From positions 4,774,001 to 4,838,000 of the forward strand of contig JAHRBC010000003.1 in assembly GCA_022702545.1 (NCBI GenBank): 64,000 bases of DNA, in the 5' to 3' direction. The stretch is from Phycomyces nitens (lineage: Eukaryota; Mucoromycota; Mucoromycetes; Mucorales; Phycomycetaceae). A model generated the notes under the pieces. That model made no database searches. It saw only the letters and a list, made by a program, of their open reading frames with translations, and was not told the DNA's origin. The position numbers were made by a program, and so were the translations under genes. Below are positions 23,467-35,697 of the stretch, piece after piece (the first letter of the stretch is position 1; each line of letters starts with the position of its first letter).

Positions 23467-26400
23467 TTACTTTCCACGCCCTAAAAGATCTGCTAGAGGA
23501 GAAGGAGCTCTTGGTCTTTCTCTTCCTCCATTAAGTCCTTTTGAGGAAGAATCAAAGTCTTGAGGTAATCCTCGTCGTGGTGGTGCCCAACGTTTGTCAC
23601 TGATCTTGGGCGGTTTATAGCTATCTCCACCAAATGACACTCGTCTGTCAGTCTGGAATTCTGGAAGCTTATAAGCATTTGGCAAAGGCTTTCGGGTATC
23701 ATTGGATTCCAAATCATTTTTGCTGTCAATTCGATTATAATCTGGGCGTGGGCGGCCAGTGGATATGGATGGAAGAGGAGATTTACTTCTTGATCTCTGT
23801 CTGCTTTCGTGGCTAGGTGGCTCCTACAGAAGCGTACAAACATAAGAATACGGGTATAACATGATACTCTTTGGATACTTACTCTTTCAACTGGCTTTAC
23901 TGGACCAACATCAATATACCCAGATGATGTGCTATGTTCGCTGTCGTCCGACATGATAGAGTCCTCCCCTGATAGAGAAAGTTGCTTCAATTTTGCAATC
24001 TGTCGAATGAGGGGCTCCAAGTCTTTGGCCATTCCAGAAATACTGTCTTCTCTTTTACGTTGGATATCTCTTGTTACACTTTCACATTTTTCCATAATTG
24101 CATGTAACTCTACTTTCTTTTCTTGTATCTCCTTCTCCATTGCCTTTGTATCTACTCGAAGGACCTGTACACTTTCATGCAATGTCTTTCTCTCGGATTG
24201 AAGGATCTTAATCTCTGCTTCCAGTGAATCTTTCTGACCAGATAACTTTGCGTGCAAATCAATAAGATCGATCGTCTGTTTGTCTACAGCTCGCGTACTG
24301 TTTTCCTTTGGGTTTGAAGTGGGTTGGTTTCCAATGTCGCCATACTCTTTAGAAGCCGAGTTTTTCTGATCAATGTGGTCTATAGCACGCAATACAAGAT
24401 CTTCGACCATCTTATACATTATACCCGTGTATTCTTCCAAATGCTCACGCATAGACATCATGGATTTGTCAAAGTATCCACGCGCATTATCTTCATACTT
24501 TTTCAGTTTTTCTTCAGTGTTGTCCTGCTTGAGTTTCTTTTGTCCAGTAGGGTCCTGCCAGTCTACACCGAGATGACTGTTGAATGCACTCTTGACAGCT
24601 CTTCTTACGGTTTCTTCCATTCCTACATGGCTACCTCCAAATCGATCCAAGACACGCAAAGTACGCTCCATGTACCCACGAGTTCCCACCACCAACTCTC
24701 TGATATCACCTAAAGTGGCCTCGTCCGGCAGTGTTCCTGGATTAGAAGATAAGTCTCGCATCACCAAATCATTTTCTGCTGATAACTGGCGCGGGTGAGA
24801 GCCCATGCTGATGTTCAATCTGCTTAGTCGTTCTTCAGTCATCATCAACCGATCGACTACCTCCTCAAGTTGCTGAGAGAGACCAGGTAGATCTGGAATG
24901 GCACTGGCTTCTATCTGCTGTATGACATGCTGGAAAAGATGGCCAAGCACCTTGAGACTCTTTTCATAATCCTCTCTTCCTTCCTTTTGGCTCTCCTTTA
25001 GCTCTTCTGTGCTGGACTGGAGTGCATTAGAAATACTCTCGTGGAGCTCTTGAAGCTGGTAGTTGATATCATTATTATCAAGCACATCGCTGCTTCCTTT
25101 GTCAGAACCCGCCTTGTTCTGGAGCTCTATATAGGCTCCAACCTTTTCCAGCATAGCTTCAGATTGTTTTCGCATGTCATTTACCCACTCGCCCGTCTGG
25201 CTCTGGTGGACTTGAAGGGCATCTTGAATAGATTTTACTGCATCATCGAGGCTCTCTTTATCTATTCCATCCGATATCTTGTCCTTGAGGAATTCCAGCA
25301 TTCCATTTACATCTGACATCTCGTCTGTTGTCACCTGGCGATCAGAACAATCGTCTTTATCCATACAAAAGGACATGAGGCGAGTCTGGGACAGTTGGAG
25401 CATCTCCATCATCTGCATCAGCACATCAAACTTTCCAGAGAGTGAAATGGAGCTGTTTGTAGAGTCATTCTCCTTTTCCTCTGAGCCCAAAAGTTCTTCT
25501 CGCAAGTCGCTGAACCCACGGCGAAGTTCTTCAAGAACCTGTGTCTGCTGTCCTGATTTATTCGTGTTCTCGCCTTGGACGTCTTCTTCCAAGAAACGTC
25601 CAATGCCATGCTGGAGCTCAACCCACTCTTTGCGAGCCTCGTCCAAAGTCTTGCATAGCTTTTCTGTATTTGCCTTTATGTCTGACACCTGGGTCTGAAT
25701 TACAGGATTACCTTCAGAAGCCAGTTTAACTTGGTCTCTCAGTGTCTGTAGACTGTATTTTACATCCGAAAGAGTCTCCTTGACAGAGTCAGAGTAGTCT
25801 TCGCTCTGGTTTGAGCTGTAGCGTCCCTCTCTGCGTCCAATCTTATGATAGTTGTCTGGAACTCTGTCTGATTTCTCTTGGTTAGAAAGCTTATACTCCA
25901 TTTGCTTTTGAACATATTCGAGATCATCTGTTCTTGATCGCCATTTGGCAACTTCTTGTTCAAGTGCATCGTTTTTCATCAATTGTCTTTCCAGCTCTCC
26001 TTCTTTAGCTTGCCAGTCTTCTATCTGTCTCTCCAGATGATTTGCCTTGTTTCTCCAGCCCGTCATCTCATTCTCCATTAGCTCTGATCGTGTGTCGAGG
26101 GTCTGGCGCATGTGGTCTAGTTCGGTTGCCAATACTGACTCTCTTTCCCGGTGCTCACTCTCCATCGCACTCTCCTTCTTTGAATACTCCTCCTCCATCC
26201 GAGCCAACCTGTCTCTCAGTTGAATATTTTCAGCCTCGAGCTCATTGTTGATTGCCTGAAGATCGCGGTTCATGTGCTCTGCCGAGATGGTGCGAGTCTG
26301 AAGCTGATTATGGCTAGCAATCGATACTTTTCCCATAATTGAGGTAAGAGAAGTAACCCAGTCCTTGCGTGTCTGGAACTCATCGGTAGCAAGAATCACA

Positions 26401-27524
26401 TCTTCGCGCTTGACAAGAATTCGCATCTCCCACTTTATTCCGGCCTTGTATTCTTGTGGGCGTGGTTGAACCTCTACTACCTCGCTCATGTCATAGGTCT
26501 GGATATGATTGGAGAACTATATGATTCAAGAGAATTCTCAATAAACATGCCAAGAACCGGTATTATTTTGAGGGTTACCTTGTCATCCTTGTAGATGTAT
26601 AGTCCACCAGGCCTAACAGCATTTCCATGTTTTGCTACGACATACACAGGCTTCCATTGCTGATAATCCAAATAAAATGTAAGCGAGAGAGGTTACAGCC
26701 TATCAAGCTTGGCATCTTACCATTAAACTATTCTTCTTGTACAGCCAGCCTTCTTTTGCAACCTAGATTTAGAGAGAATTGGTATGGTGTTTTAAGGCGC
26801 TATTACCAACCGTACTTACAGTAAACTCCTGTGGCCCAGTGGTAGTAGTGGTAGTACTAGTCGATCCTTGAGTAAAATTGGGGCCGACGAGCAGACTGCG
26901 GTCTGAACGCATTGTCGACAATCCCGAGGTTGAAGAAGCAGAAGTTGACCCGGAATCTGATCGATCGTCCCTGCGAATTTTGGTCATGCTAGGCTTTCTT
27001 GTCTGTCTCTGGGGCTCTTCGATTGGTTCGTACTCTCCTTCAGAATCCCCTTCTTGGTCTACTGGACGCTTTTCTAGAGGTAGAAATGACTGTCTTGTCT
27101 TTGAGAGAGAAGAGACTGGTGATGGTGATGGTGATTGGCTGTGAAACGAAGCAAAGGATCCCGGAGGGTTTGGTTTGCGACTGCTTTGACCAGCCTCGGC
27201 TCTCTGTTGCTGTTGCTGCATTAGCCATTGGTGGTGTTGCTGAAGTGCTGCGACTGACTTTCCAGATGTGGCTATGGCAGGTCTTGGTTGGCGCGCATTG
27301 GACTTCTCGGGAGGACTCGAAGGATTTGAAGGATTTGAAGGGTTTGAAGGGTTTGAAGGACTTGGCGCTCTTTTAGCGTATCCTGCTAGCACTTCCCCAG
27401 AAGGCGACACTGGGCGAGAATCGGTGCGACTCCATGATGGCTTGAGTCTGATATTAGCTGGGTTGCCATTGTTTGGGTTAGGGCCTCTTTGGCGGGCACC
27501 TGGCTCTTTCCCGTAGTCATACAT
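23467..27524 (-). CDS. PH domain plus long coiled-coil protein
   Basis: Large protein of roughly 1270 residues. The N-terminal 230 residues are disordered and rich in Pro/Ser/Gln, with tandem PSN repeats (plus-strand 27317-27361), a Gln run and Ser-Thr tracts. A PH domain is built from four exons: VAKEGWLYKKNSLM, QQWKPVYVVAKHGNAVRPGG then LYIYKDDK, and the segment from YDMSEVVEVQPRP to TRKDWVTSLTSIMG with the conserved tryptophan helix. A very long heptad-rich coiled coil follows (about 23950-26300), with blocks such as ELEAENIQLRDRLARMEEEY. The final exon, read after an intron near 23824-23882, ends SPLADLLGRGK. It is probably a membrane- or cortex-associated scaffold. I cannot name an orthologue. 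Confidence 0.8.
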
Positions 27525-28067
27525 GGTCTATAGGTAAAGAAGAGTGACAGATGAAGAGCAGAAATAAAAGATTGATGGTGGAACTGGCATGAAAATAGGC
27601 CAACTGATAAAATGATGTGGAATAAATGCTGTTTGTGCAAATCAACAGTTGCCTTTTTAGGAACCATCAAAGCAAAGGTTTTGACCAAGTTGAGCAAGGA
27701 AACAAAGTTCTCAAAGGGTCGATTTGCTTTCTTTCTTTGTCGTTGCCTCTTGGCTTCTATTTAAAGAAATGCTTTTGTTTATTGCCTTGTCATAAGGAAT
27801 AACAATCTCCAAAACCAGACAATCTCTAGACACAATGGGCCATTAATCCTTGGCACATTTTATCTTTTGGCTACAAAATTCCTTTATGCTCATATAAGCC
27901 ATGTCCAATAAAGAAGTATATTCCCATCAGCATCCCCAAGTCCCTCTTTATTTTATTGTGGTTTGGTTTGGTTTGGTTTAACGAGCTATTTATTCACTCG
28001 AGAAATAAACTATGTGACTTTCATGTAAACTTGTTTGTGTTTCCTATTTTGTCTTTATTGGTACCTC
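27525..28067. promoter_or_regulatory. Divergent promoter region
   Basis: Spacer between the start of the minus-strand PH/coiled-coil gene and the plus-strand PUS3 gene. T-rich and CT-rich tracts and a short (GGTTT)n run near 27961-27980 are visible. No clear TATA box. Confidence 0.4.
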
Positions 28068-29420
28068 ATGAGTTGGATCCGATCTCTTTTGTGGGGATGC
28101 AATCCAACTAGGAATCCCCAAAGTAGCACATTTGCACACTACAATGCAATGTCCAAAGATCAACTTGTCAAGCGAGTCCTGGCCCTCGAGACTCAATTGA
28201 CACAACCCTCACCAGATACTTCTCTGTACCGACCGCAAAAAAGGAAACCAGAACGTCCATTTGACATGAATAAGTACGGACAAAGGCGAGTGGCCTTCAA
28301 GGTTGCATACCTTGGCTGGAATTACCTTGGATTTGCATCTCAGAATGACCCCATTTCCACTCCCACTGTTGAAGATGAAATCTTCAAGGCATTCAGGGCA
28401 GCTCGCTTAATGCATCCCACACCTGAACAAGCTCAGTTTTCTCGATGCGGCCGAACAGATCGAGGAGTGAGTGGATTAGGCCAAGTGATCTCATTGAATG
28501 TACGGAGTACCCTGGCCAATGGCAAGGAGATTCCTTACCTCGAGACAGTCAATCGTCTTTTGCCCAAAGATATTCGGCTGTTGGCATGGTCCCCTGTCTC
28601 GGACGCTTTCAATGCTCGCTTTGATTGTCGGTCCAGAACCTACAAGTACTTTTTCCCAAAACACACTCTAGATATCAAACGTATGAAAGAAGCAGCATTG
28701 TACTTTGTAGGTACCCATGATTTCCGAAACTTTTGTAAACTGGATCCTTCAAAGAATATTACCAATTACCATCGTACAATTGTGTCTCTGGACATACGGC
28801 CGGTTCATGGGCTGGATACTTCTGGTGTGGGGTTGAATACTGATTTCTATGAGGTCAAGTTAAAGGGAACAGCATTCTTGTGGCATCAGGTCCGATGTAT
28901 GATGTCTATCTTGTTCTTGGCAGGCCAGGGATTAGAATCACCCGAGATTGTCAAGCAACTCTTGGACGTCGAGACTATTGATGCACGGCCAGATTATCCA
29001 ATGGCGAATGATCTCCCACTGGTGCTGTATGATTGTGAATTTGATAACATTGATTGGATTTATGCCTCGGATAACCACACTGCGCCTAGTGCGGTGCCTA
29101 CGCCGTTGAGGACCTATAACCATATACGAGAACAATGGTCAGAGCAAATGACGCGTGGGTTGATGTACCAGACATTTATGAGCAGTATGACGGGAATGCC
29201 GGTTACGAAGCGGGACACGAGTATTACCAGTCTGGAAGAGTATATGGAATCCGACGAAGCAGAGGATCGCCAAAGTGCAGTGGCTGTTGTTCTTGGAGGA
29301 GGCAAGGAGATCCGGACCTCTCGATATAGACCTCTGGTCAGTAGACCAAGGGCAGACACAGATGCTGTCAAGAAAAAGAAATATAAGATTAGACTGCAGA
29401 AAAAGGCACTTTGTCTTTAG
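28068..29420 (+). CDS. DEG1: tRNA pseudouridine(38/39) synthase, PUS3/DEG1
   Basis: Intronless enzyme that isomerises uridine to pseudouridine at positions 38/39 of tRNA anticodon stems. The TruA fold is clear: RVAFKVAYLGWNYLGFASQ, then TVEDEIFKAF, then the catalytic motif FSRCGRTDRGVSGLGQVIS containing the essential Asp, then FDCRSRTYKYFFP, DFRNFCKLDP and GTAFLWHQVRCMMSILF. A short helix before the core, SKDQLVKRVLALETQL, matches the coiled N-terminus of PUS3 rather than PUS1. The ATG at 28068 gives 450 residues and a hydrophobic-basic leader (MSWIRSLLWG); an in-frame ATG at 28149 is an equally plausible start. Alternative starts could direct the enzyme to mitochondria and nucleus/cytosol, which is inference. 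Confidence 0.92.
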   Translation: MSWIRSLLWGCNPTRNPQSSTFAHYNAMSKDQLVKRVLALETQLTQPSPDTSLYRPQKRKPERPFDMNKYGQRRVAFKVAYLGWNYLGFASQNDPISTPTVEDEIFKAFRAARLMHPTPEQAQFSRCGRTDRGVSGLGQVISLNVRSTLANGKEIPYLETVNRLLPKDIRLLAWSPVSDAFNARFDCRSRTYKYFFPKHTLDIKRMKEAALYFVGTHDFRNFCKLDPSKNITNYHRTIVSLDIRPVHGLDTSGVGLNTDFYEVKLKGTAFLWHQVRCMMSILFLAGQGLESPEIVKQLLDVETIDARPDYPMANDLPLVLYDCEFDNIDWIYASDNHTAPSAVPTPLRTYNHIREQWSEQMTRGLMYQTFMSSMTGMPVTKRDTSITSLEEYMESDEAEDRQSAVAVVLGGGKEIRTSRYRPLVSRPRADTDAVKKKKYKIRLQKKALCL

Positions 29421-29504
29421 ATCTAGTGAATTTTGGATTTTATTTGACGTTTAGGATGATATGTAATGAATGAGCTATTGTACAGAAAGATATAGATGGT
29501 ATAT

Positions 29505-30484
29505 TTAATGAGACCACTTGTGAGCAATAGATGATAGCCATTGGCTGGCACCCTCAAAGCCATTGCGACCCTTTTGATAGTCTTCGAATGCCTGGTAGAT
29601 CTCCTTGGTAGTGTTCTAGAAGAAATGTTAGTTTGTGCTCATTAAACTCTTGAGAATATCTTACCATCACAAATGGACCGTGCTGGACAATGGGCTCTCC
29701 AATAGGCTTGCCTCCAATAATAACAAAGTGGCAGTCATCAGAAAGAGACTCCACTGGGACAAAGGTACCGCCGTTGTTACTGAGCACAAGTGTGTGATGG
29801 GCCTCTGAAGCATGGTTGCTGCCACCAAACTTTGCCTCACCAGCGATGGTGTAGATGAAGCCGGTAAAGTTATCAGGGATTACTTGTTCCATAGTCTTGC
29901 CCTTCTTGAGCTTGACGTCGATGTACATGGTGGGAGTGCGGGTCAAGACTGGGCTGTGGACACCATACGATTCACCGGCAATGACACGAATATCGATACC
30001 TTCTTCAGGAGATACCTGAGCGACATCATGGCTAGGCAGTTCTTGGTAGGAGGGTTCGATCATCTTGTCCTTTGCGGCCAGGTTGACCCACAGCTGGAGA
30101 CCGTGGGAAGGATTCTTATTGGCTGGGATTTCAGCGTGGAGGATACCACGACCAGCAGTCATCCATTGCAAATCACCACCCTTGAGATGGCCCTTGTGTC
30201 CCTTGAAATCTTCGTGCAAGAACTCGCCGTCAAGCATGTAAGTCACGGTCTCAAAGCCACGATGAGGATGGTCAGGGAAGCCTCCTGGGGCACGGACATC
30301 GAATTCATCGAGCATAAGGAAGGGATCAAGATTGCGAAGAGCAGGAGTGCCGATGCTGCGATAGACTAAAAGACGAGGTTAATTTAATTCTAAAGAGACT
30401 GTTGTTACCTTTGGCACCATCACCATCCATCTGAGGACGGGAGAGGACTGACTTGATGACGTTTCTGGCGATGCGGGCAGACAT
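29505..30484 (-). CDS. Pirin (cupin-family iron-binding protein)
   Basis: Two-cupin-domain protein. Pirins bind Fe and act as nuclear cofactors or as quercetin 2,3-dioxygenases. Three exons are read: MSARIARNVIKSVLSRPQ from 30484, the long central exon 29660-30365, and a short last exon ending WLSSIAHKWSH at 29505. The metal ligands are present: the two histidines in DHPHRGFETVTYMLDGE and the His/Glu in GRGILHAEIP. FLMLDEFDVRAPGGFPDHPH is a diagnostic pirin segment. The C-terminal cupin has lost metal ligands, as usual. Length is about 290 residues, normal. A pentanucleotide repeat sits immediately before the ATG. The gene overlaps nothing but ends 84 bp from the PUS3 stop, tail-to-tail. Confidence 0.92.
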
Positions 30485-30516
30485 TGTATTGTATTGTATT
30501 GTATTGTATTGTATTG
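30483..30516. repeat. (TTGTA)n pentanucleotide microsatellite in pirin 5' leader
   Basis: Six to seven tandem TTGTA units begin at the pirin start codon region and run upstream, so they lie in the presumed 5' untranslated leader. The repeat is open in the pirin frame for several codons, so it could also code for an N-terminal extension. Confidence 0.85.
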
Positions 30517-30598
30517 TTGATTGTAAAATCTGGATACTCAAAAACGATTCTCAACCCCCCTGGGTATATATATGATTTCGATTTAAACTCAGACAACA

Positions 30599-30722
30599 GT
30601 GTTTGTAATCCATGACAGATTCTTATAAATCATACGCATTTTTGTGCATTACTTTATTTAATCTCCGCCTACATCAGCAAGTGAGTAACGGCTTACAAGA
30701 TGATGATTCTAGGGCAGAATTG
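30599..30722. repeat. Imperfect direct repeat, copy 1
   Basis: First copy of a roughly 125-bp sequence repeated at 31085-31215. Shared blocks include GTGTTTGTAATCCAT at the left, a central ATTTAAT-CCGCC part, and at the right TCAGCAAGTGAGTAA followed by GGCTTACAAGATGATGATTC. The copies lie about 0.49 kb apart between the pirin and mitochondrial carrier genes. Confidence 0.8.
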
Positions 30723-31084
30723 GTGATGGGTGTAATGTCGTTTGGTGATCTTTGTCTTTGTGTTCATTCCAAATATTATATTATAGATTGCTTTAGATAA
30801 ATATTTATTACTGCAAATCAATATGTTTTTATTTATTTTATTATTATTCCAATTTCTGGATCTGGATCAAGCCTTTCAAAGGCCAATGGGATTTAAATAC
30901 TTGGATGATTCCAGTCTTCTTGTACATTTATAATGTACATTTATAATGCTTGTTTTTTGTCAATACTCATCAGTAGCTGGTTATTGTGTATAAATCACCA
31001 ATGAATACCAGTTTAACAAGCATACTAGTCTTGCAATATTAATGGGTAATCTTGTGACTTTTGCTGTTGGTTTACTGATACCGA

Positions 31085-31215
31085 GTGTTTGTAATCCATT
31101 ACAGATCTTATATAAATTAATATAATATAATATTTTTTGGGCATTACTACATTTAATCCCCGCCCGCGTCAGCAAGTGAGTAATGGCTTACAAGATGATG
31201 ATTCTAAAGCAGAGT
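31085..31215. repeat. Imperfect direct repeat, copy 2
   Basis: Second copy of the element at 30599-30722. The right-hand third is best preserved. In one plus-strand frame both copies read QQVSNGLQDDDS-(R/K)-AE with two silent changes, suggesting a coding origin. Between the copies lies AT-rich DNA and no gene that I can support. Confidence 0.8.
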
Positions 31216-31360
31216 TTGAAAATACAGTATGTACAAGAGGTCTAAATTTATACTGATAAGAGATGTATGAATCTAGGCAGCAAAGTTGAATTGAATGGTA
31301 GAGTCTAACCAGATGAGAAATAGAAAGAAAAAAGCTCTTCATTATCACAAAATAGAGCAT

Positions 31361-33218
31361 TTAGGATATTCCCAGAGAACGTTTACTGAATTCATAGACA
31401 GCGTAACTTATGCTGACCGATGGAACAACCTATGTACACCAGTTCAGTAACATCTCTTTATACCCGTCTAGCTTACCTTGAACAGAGTAGGCCCAAGTCC
31501 CTTGTAGAATCCCTTGATTCCATCGGCCTTGAATGTCTTCTTGACCGCATCAAATGCAGAGTTATATCGATGGGGATGCCCGGCTGTTCCTTGTGCTTGT
31601 AGTCTTGTGCGTATCATGTTGAGTGGATACACACTCGTGGCTCCAATCGAACCGCTAACCATTCCACATGTCCATAGCACAAGCACATTTGGCTGAGGGG
31701 GTTCTCCTGGCTGTCGATGCTCTGATGCCTGTGTATTCATGTGTTGGAGATAAGTTACCTTTAGTGTCTCGTAGATGCCTTGAGATTAGTGTGCATTGGT
31801 GAGCAATTGAATATGAACCACAATATAAAGTTACCCATATCCAAGGCCTGGTAAGGGAAAACACCCAAGAGTCCTAATAGCCATCGATAAGCAACACAGG
31901 ACATCAATAATAATAATAATAGGTGGTCTTACCAAGTGTGAGACCAGGCCAGAATGCCCGGATGCCCTTTGTCTTGTACATCTCCTTTGCTGTCAGAAAG
32001 ATATAGGACTGAGGTTTGGCAGACCCACACGCCATGTGAGGGTTGGGAATTGCAACAGGAGATCCACCATGATTGGCCATTATACGAGTCTTTAGGGTCT
32101 CGACAGGATAGATGCAGAACTGCGAACAGAGACCTGCCACACCACCCGCAATAAAACGAGCGCTCACCGGTATACCATTCTTATCCTCTGAATTGGTCAA
32201 TTCAGCCATGATTGACTTGGCTGTCTCAAACACATAAAACTTGATTGCAGACTCTGGCACAATCTTGATGACATTCAGACCATTTCCAACAAAAAATGCT
32301 CGCACACCACCTTGGCTGTAGATGTGTTTGAGGGCACCTGTGATGGACATTGGAGCCTTTGCCTGGGCCTGGTAGGAGGTCTGTGTGATAAGGTATACTT
32401 TGAGACGATCGAGCGGTGCAGTGCATGTCCTGGATACCGCACCGGCAATTCCACCAGCAGCAAGGTATTTGTATGCATTCCCAACGGCCTCATCGGTGTG
32501 GGGAAAGACGACTTCAGCATCAGGCGTGAGTTGAGTCGAGGTCTGGTAATATTTATAAATCTCGATGATCGTTGTGTCCTGTGGTAGCAGCTGGGGGATT
32601 GGTCAAGCGTTAGTTTTTATCGTCCAAGGTTATTCTTCTCTTGCGTGGGTTCACCAGCAGAAAATCTCGCCAGTCTTGGAAATCGATGTAGCCGTTGCCC
32701 TCTAGACAGATTACGATGTGGTTAATGTCAATATCTTGAGGTTGTTGCAGATCTATTCATGCATTATCTACGATAGAAATTGCTGCTCTTACGAGGCAAG
32801 GCCTACCGGTGTCAATCGCTTGAATAAACTGTTCGATATCGTCTTGGGTTACACAAACACCGGCTGCTTTTAATGCGCTTTTCAGGTCGCATGCGCGTAA
32901 GCGATGGTCATTGGATTTGTTGATTTCTGCAAACAGACCCCAGAGTTCTCGCTCCTTTTCAAGTACATAGGCCCTAAATTCCTCATAGTCAATCAGTCCG
33001 TCTCGAGAAGTATTGCACTTGGCCAGTAGATCTGTAGCATAGGATGTATGGGTTGGCAGATGCGTCAGTTTAAGGAAACCTCTAATGATCGCATCTGCAT
33101 CAAGATATCCCGTGTTATTGGTGTCGAGAGAATCAAACAGGTTCTTTACACGATTCTCTCGTTCGGCAACTTTCTCGTCATAATAGGGATGGCGAGGTAG
33201 ATCGGAATGCTGGTTCAT
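31361..33218 (-). CDS. SAL1: Calcium-regulated mitochondrial ATP-Mg/phosphate carrier (SAL1/SCaMC type)
   Basis: Inner-mitochondrial-membrane exchanger of adenine nucleotides for phosphate, controlled by cytosolic calcium through an N-terminal EF-hand domain. EF loops visible: DTNNTGYLDADA (intact), NTSRDGLIDYEEF (near-intact), a degenerate third, and a fourth split by an intron, DTG/EGNGYIDFQDW. Three carrier repeats follow: TAPLDRLK with GVRAFFVGNGLNVIKI; YPVETLKTR with GIRAFWPGLTLG; and YPLNMIRTR with GIKGFYKGLGPTLF. The gene ends VVPSVSISYAVYEFSKRS at 31361. Start ATG 33218 (MNQHSDLPRHPYYDE). About six introns. The family call is firm; exact substrate preference is inferred from the EF-hand plus carrier layout. 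Confidence 0.9.
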
Positions 33219-33544
33219 GGCGTCCAAGCGAAATGCAATATCTCATGAAACAACAGTCTAGGCTGCTTTTGTTTTTAATAGGTATAAAGAAATCTATACA
33301 AGAAAGAGAAACAGCAAAAAAGGTCGAGAGGAAGTACTTTTTGAGTACTTGAGAGTAGGGAGGGAAAAAGATGAAGTGAAATCTGTAGCCGCTATTCCTT
33401 TTTTTTCTTTTCTTTACTTGCTTTAATTAGAAAAGGACATATTCAATGTGGCTTGGCATACCCCGGACTTGCATTTATTTTTTTTGACATGGAGATATGA
33501 GTTACACGGTCATTTATATTTTATTTTATTTTATTTAATTATTA
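33219..33544. other. Intergenic, nothing recognised
   Basis: Short AT-rich spacer between two minus-strand genes with poly-T and (TTTTA)n runs. It holds the promoter of the mitochondrial carrier gene and the terminator region of the nucleotidase gene. Confidence 0.45.
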
Positions 33545-34900
33545 TTAAAGCTTAAGCACTTTCTGGACAGCCTTGAGGACGTTGTCGTGAAGACGGGAGC
33601 TAGAAGCAATGACACCCTTGTTCTTGGCCAGTGTGCGGCCAACAGAGAAATCCAAGAGGTTGCCGTAAATATCAGTCACCTTTCCACCAGCCTCGGTTAC
33701 CAATACATTGCCAGAAGCATGATCCTGTAGAATAGTGAGCTTGGGTCTATTATGGCTATATTATACATACCCAGATCTTTTCTACATATGTGGCACTGAC
33801 AGGCAAGCGAAGGTATATATCAGCATCACCACGCGAGATTGAGCAGTATTTGGCTTGGCTGTCCATGCGTACAGCAGGACGTGTGATTTCCAGTTCCTGT
33901 GCAATTTGTGCAGCATCACTATGAGAAGAATGGCCAGCCTCAACAGATTCGCAAAAGGTGGCATCTTTGGTGGAGGTCACATCAGCAAAGTGGATAGGAA
34001 CTTCCTTGTCGCTCGAAAAAGGACGCTATACAAGTCCATAAAAGCAATTAGTCTTCATTCGCACCATCTAAAAGGCCTCGGTTTACCTGGAAAGCTCCCT
34101 GGCCACGAACAGCGACAAACAAGGATCCACGTTCACCATCGGGTTTGGAAGCATCGATAGGAAGGTTGGGTGTTCCCATAACACCCAGCTCAACCACACC
34201 ATCAATGATCAATGCCAAGCACACAGCATACTGTCCACCACGCAAGAAACCCTTTGTACCATCAATGGGATCCAAAGCCCAGTGACCTTGAGATTAATAA
34301 GAATAAAGAAACATTTGAATACATTTTGTTGCAAATTTGAACCCTTTCTCTCTTTCTCTCTCTTTCTCTCTCTGTCTTACGTCCAGTAGGGCCACCAGCA
34401 TAGTTGCCACGATCAATTGCCTTGAGGATCTAGATCATTTGTTAGATCCAGTCTCATGACCAAAACTTTTACCTGATCTTCACTCAATTGTTCACTAGCA
34501 CTCAGCACACCGTTTGTCAAAGAGTGAACCTTTTCTCTGAGGATCTTTCCTGTATCGCCACGCAAATCTTGGGAATCTTCTTCGCCAATAATAGCATCGT
34601 TGGGAAAGGCCTTTTCGAGATATGTGTTGACAATGGCCTGTGCAGAAAAGTCGGCCACTAGACGATCGTGAATTGAGAATATGTTTGTCTCCCATTCCGA
34701 GATTACTTACCAGTGACAGGAGACTTGTCGTTCTTGGTCAGTGTCTCATTGGCAACAAGATGCTGGAATACTGACTGGCAAACTTTACTGGCTTGGAGGA
34801 CAGCCTGAATGGCGACAGCTCTTTCGTGGGCAAGGGCTATAGGTGATTGTGAATAAAGATATCTTGCCTGATAAAAGCGTGAAAATAGCGTACCAGACAT
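33545..34900 (-). CDS. MET22: 3'(2'),5'-bisphosphate nucleotidase (MET22/HAL2)
   Basis: Hydrolyses PAP (and PAPS), the toxic by-product of sulfate assimilation, to AMP; the family is magnesium-dependent and inhibited by lithium and sodium. The first exon is tiny: ATG at 34900 plus four bases, then an intron to 34837, giving MSALAHERAVAIQAVLQASKVCQSVF. Core motifs: KSPVTVADFSAQAIV, IIGEEDS (metal ligands), then LDPIDGTKGFLRGGQYAV and the C-terminal DHASGNVLVTEAGG. All Li-sensitive phosphatase-fold motifs are intact. It ends AVQKVLKL at 33545. Six or so introns. A CT-rich microsatellite lies in one intron (about 34344-34376). Role in sulfur metabolism and salt tolerance is inferred from the family. 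Confidence 0.92.
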
Positions 34901-35697
34901 TTGTGAGATTCCAAGTAAAAAAAAGAAAAGAAGAGGGAGAAGTTTTTTTTAAGTCTATATATATATATATTAAAAAAGGCAGGCACTTTGGCAAAGTACT
35001 TATTGGCATCTTTCCCTATTTTTCAATTGTCGCGTTTGTAACACCGCGTATAATGCATCCTTTGAGCCTTTTCTGTGCCATTTGGTTCAATATAATTCTA
35101 GGGCTGTATACACTATCGACAATTGGCTCTTGGTAGTATCAGATAATACTCCAGTGCACAGTTTTTATAATCATAATAGAAGGTGTATGAGAGTCTGACA
35201 AATCAAGAGATGGTTGAGGCTGGCCATTAGGAACGCCATCAGATAACGCCATAAGTTCATTTGAAATTCAGCCAACATCTCTTATTTTCAGTCATTTCTC
35301 TTGGCTATTTAATAGAGCCATTTACTAATATTTTACAAGGCAAAAAAAAAACAATTGCCCAGAAATCTCTACAAGAAAGCGCTTATTCCAAGCATATATT
35401 TTATATCATAAATATCCCAAATAAAAGAAATATTCTTATAGTGTAGTCATGTCACACGAGTATATGCATAATTTCTATACATGACACATATCTAATCTAG
35501 ACAAGCAATACTCTAGCAAAGTCATTTTTATATTTCTCTCTCTCTGTTTGTCAAATTAATCTGTCTCATTTATAATCTTGCAAAGTGACGGAGTATACGT
35601 GACTTGCAGATTGGGACAGTCGGACTGTCCTAATATTCCCAAAACTTAAATTATGCACTACTTTACAAGACGTCTTAACCTCTCCCAAAAAGTGGTT
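34901..35697. other. Intergenic between nucleotidase and tRNA
   Basis: AT-rich spacer with (TA)n and (CT)n runs. It contains the nucleotidase promoter on its left side and the upstream flank of the tRNA on its right. Short frames show no motif. Confidence 0.45.

Noticed and set aside
24324..25729. Several long plus-strand frames
   Set aside because: Antisense shadows of the coiled-coil region of the PH/coiled-coil gene.
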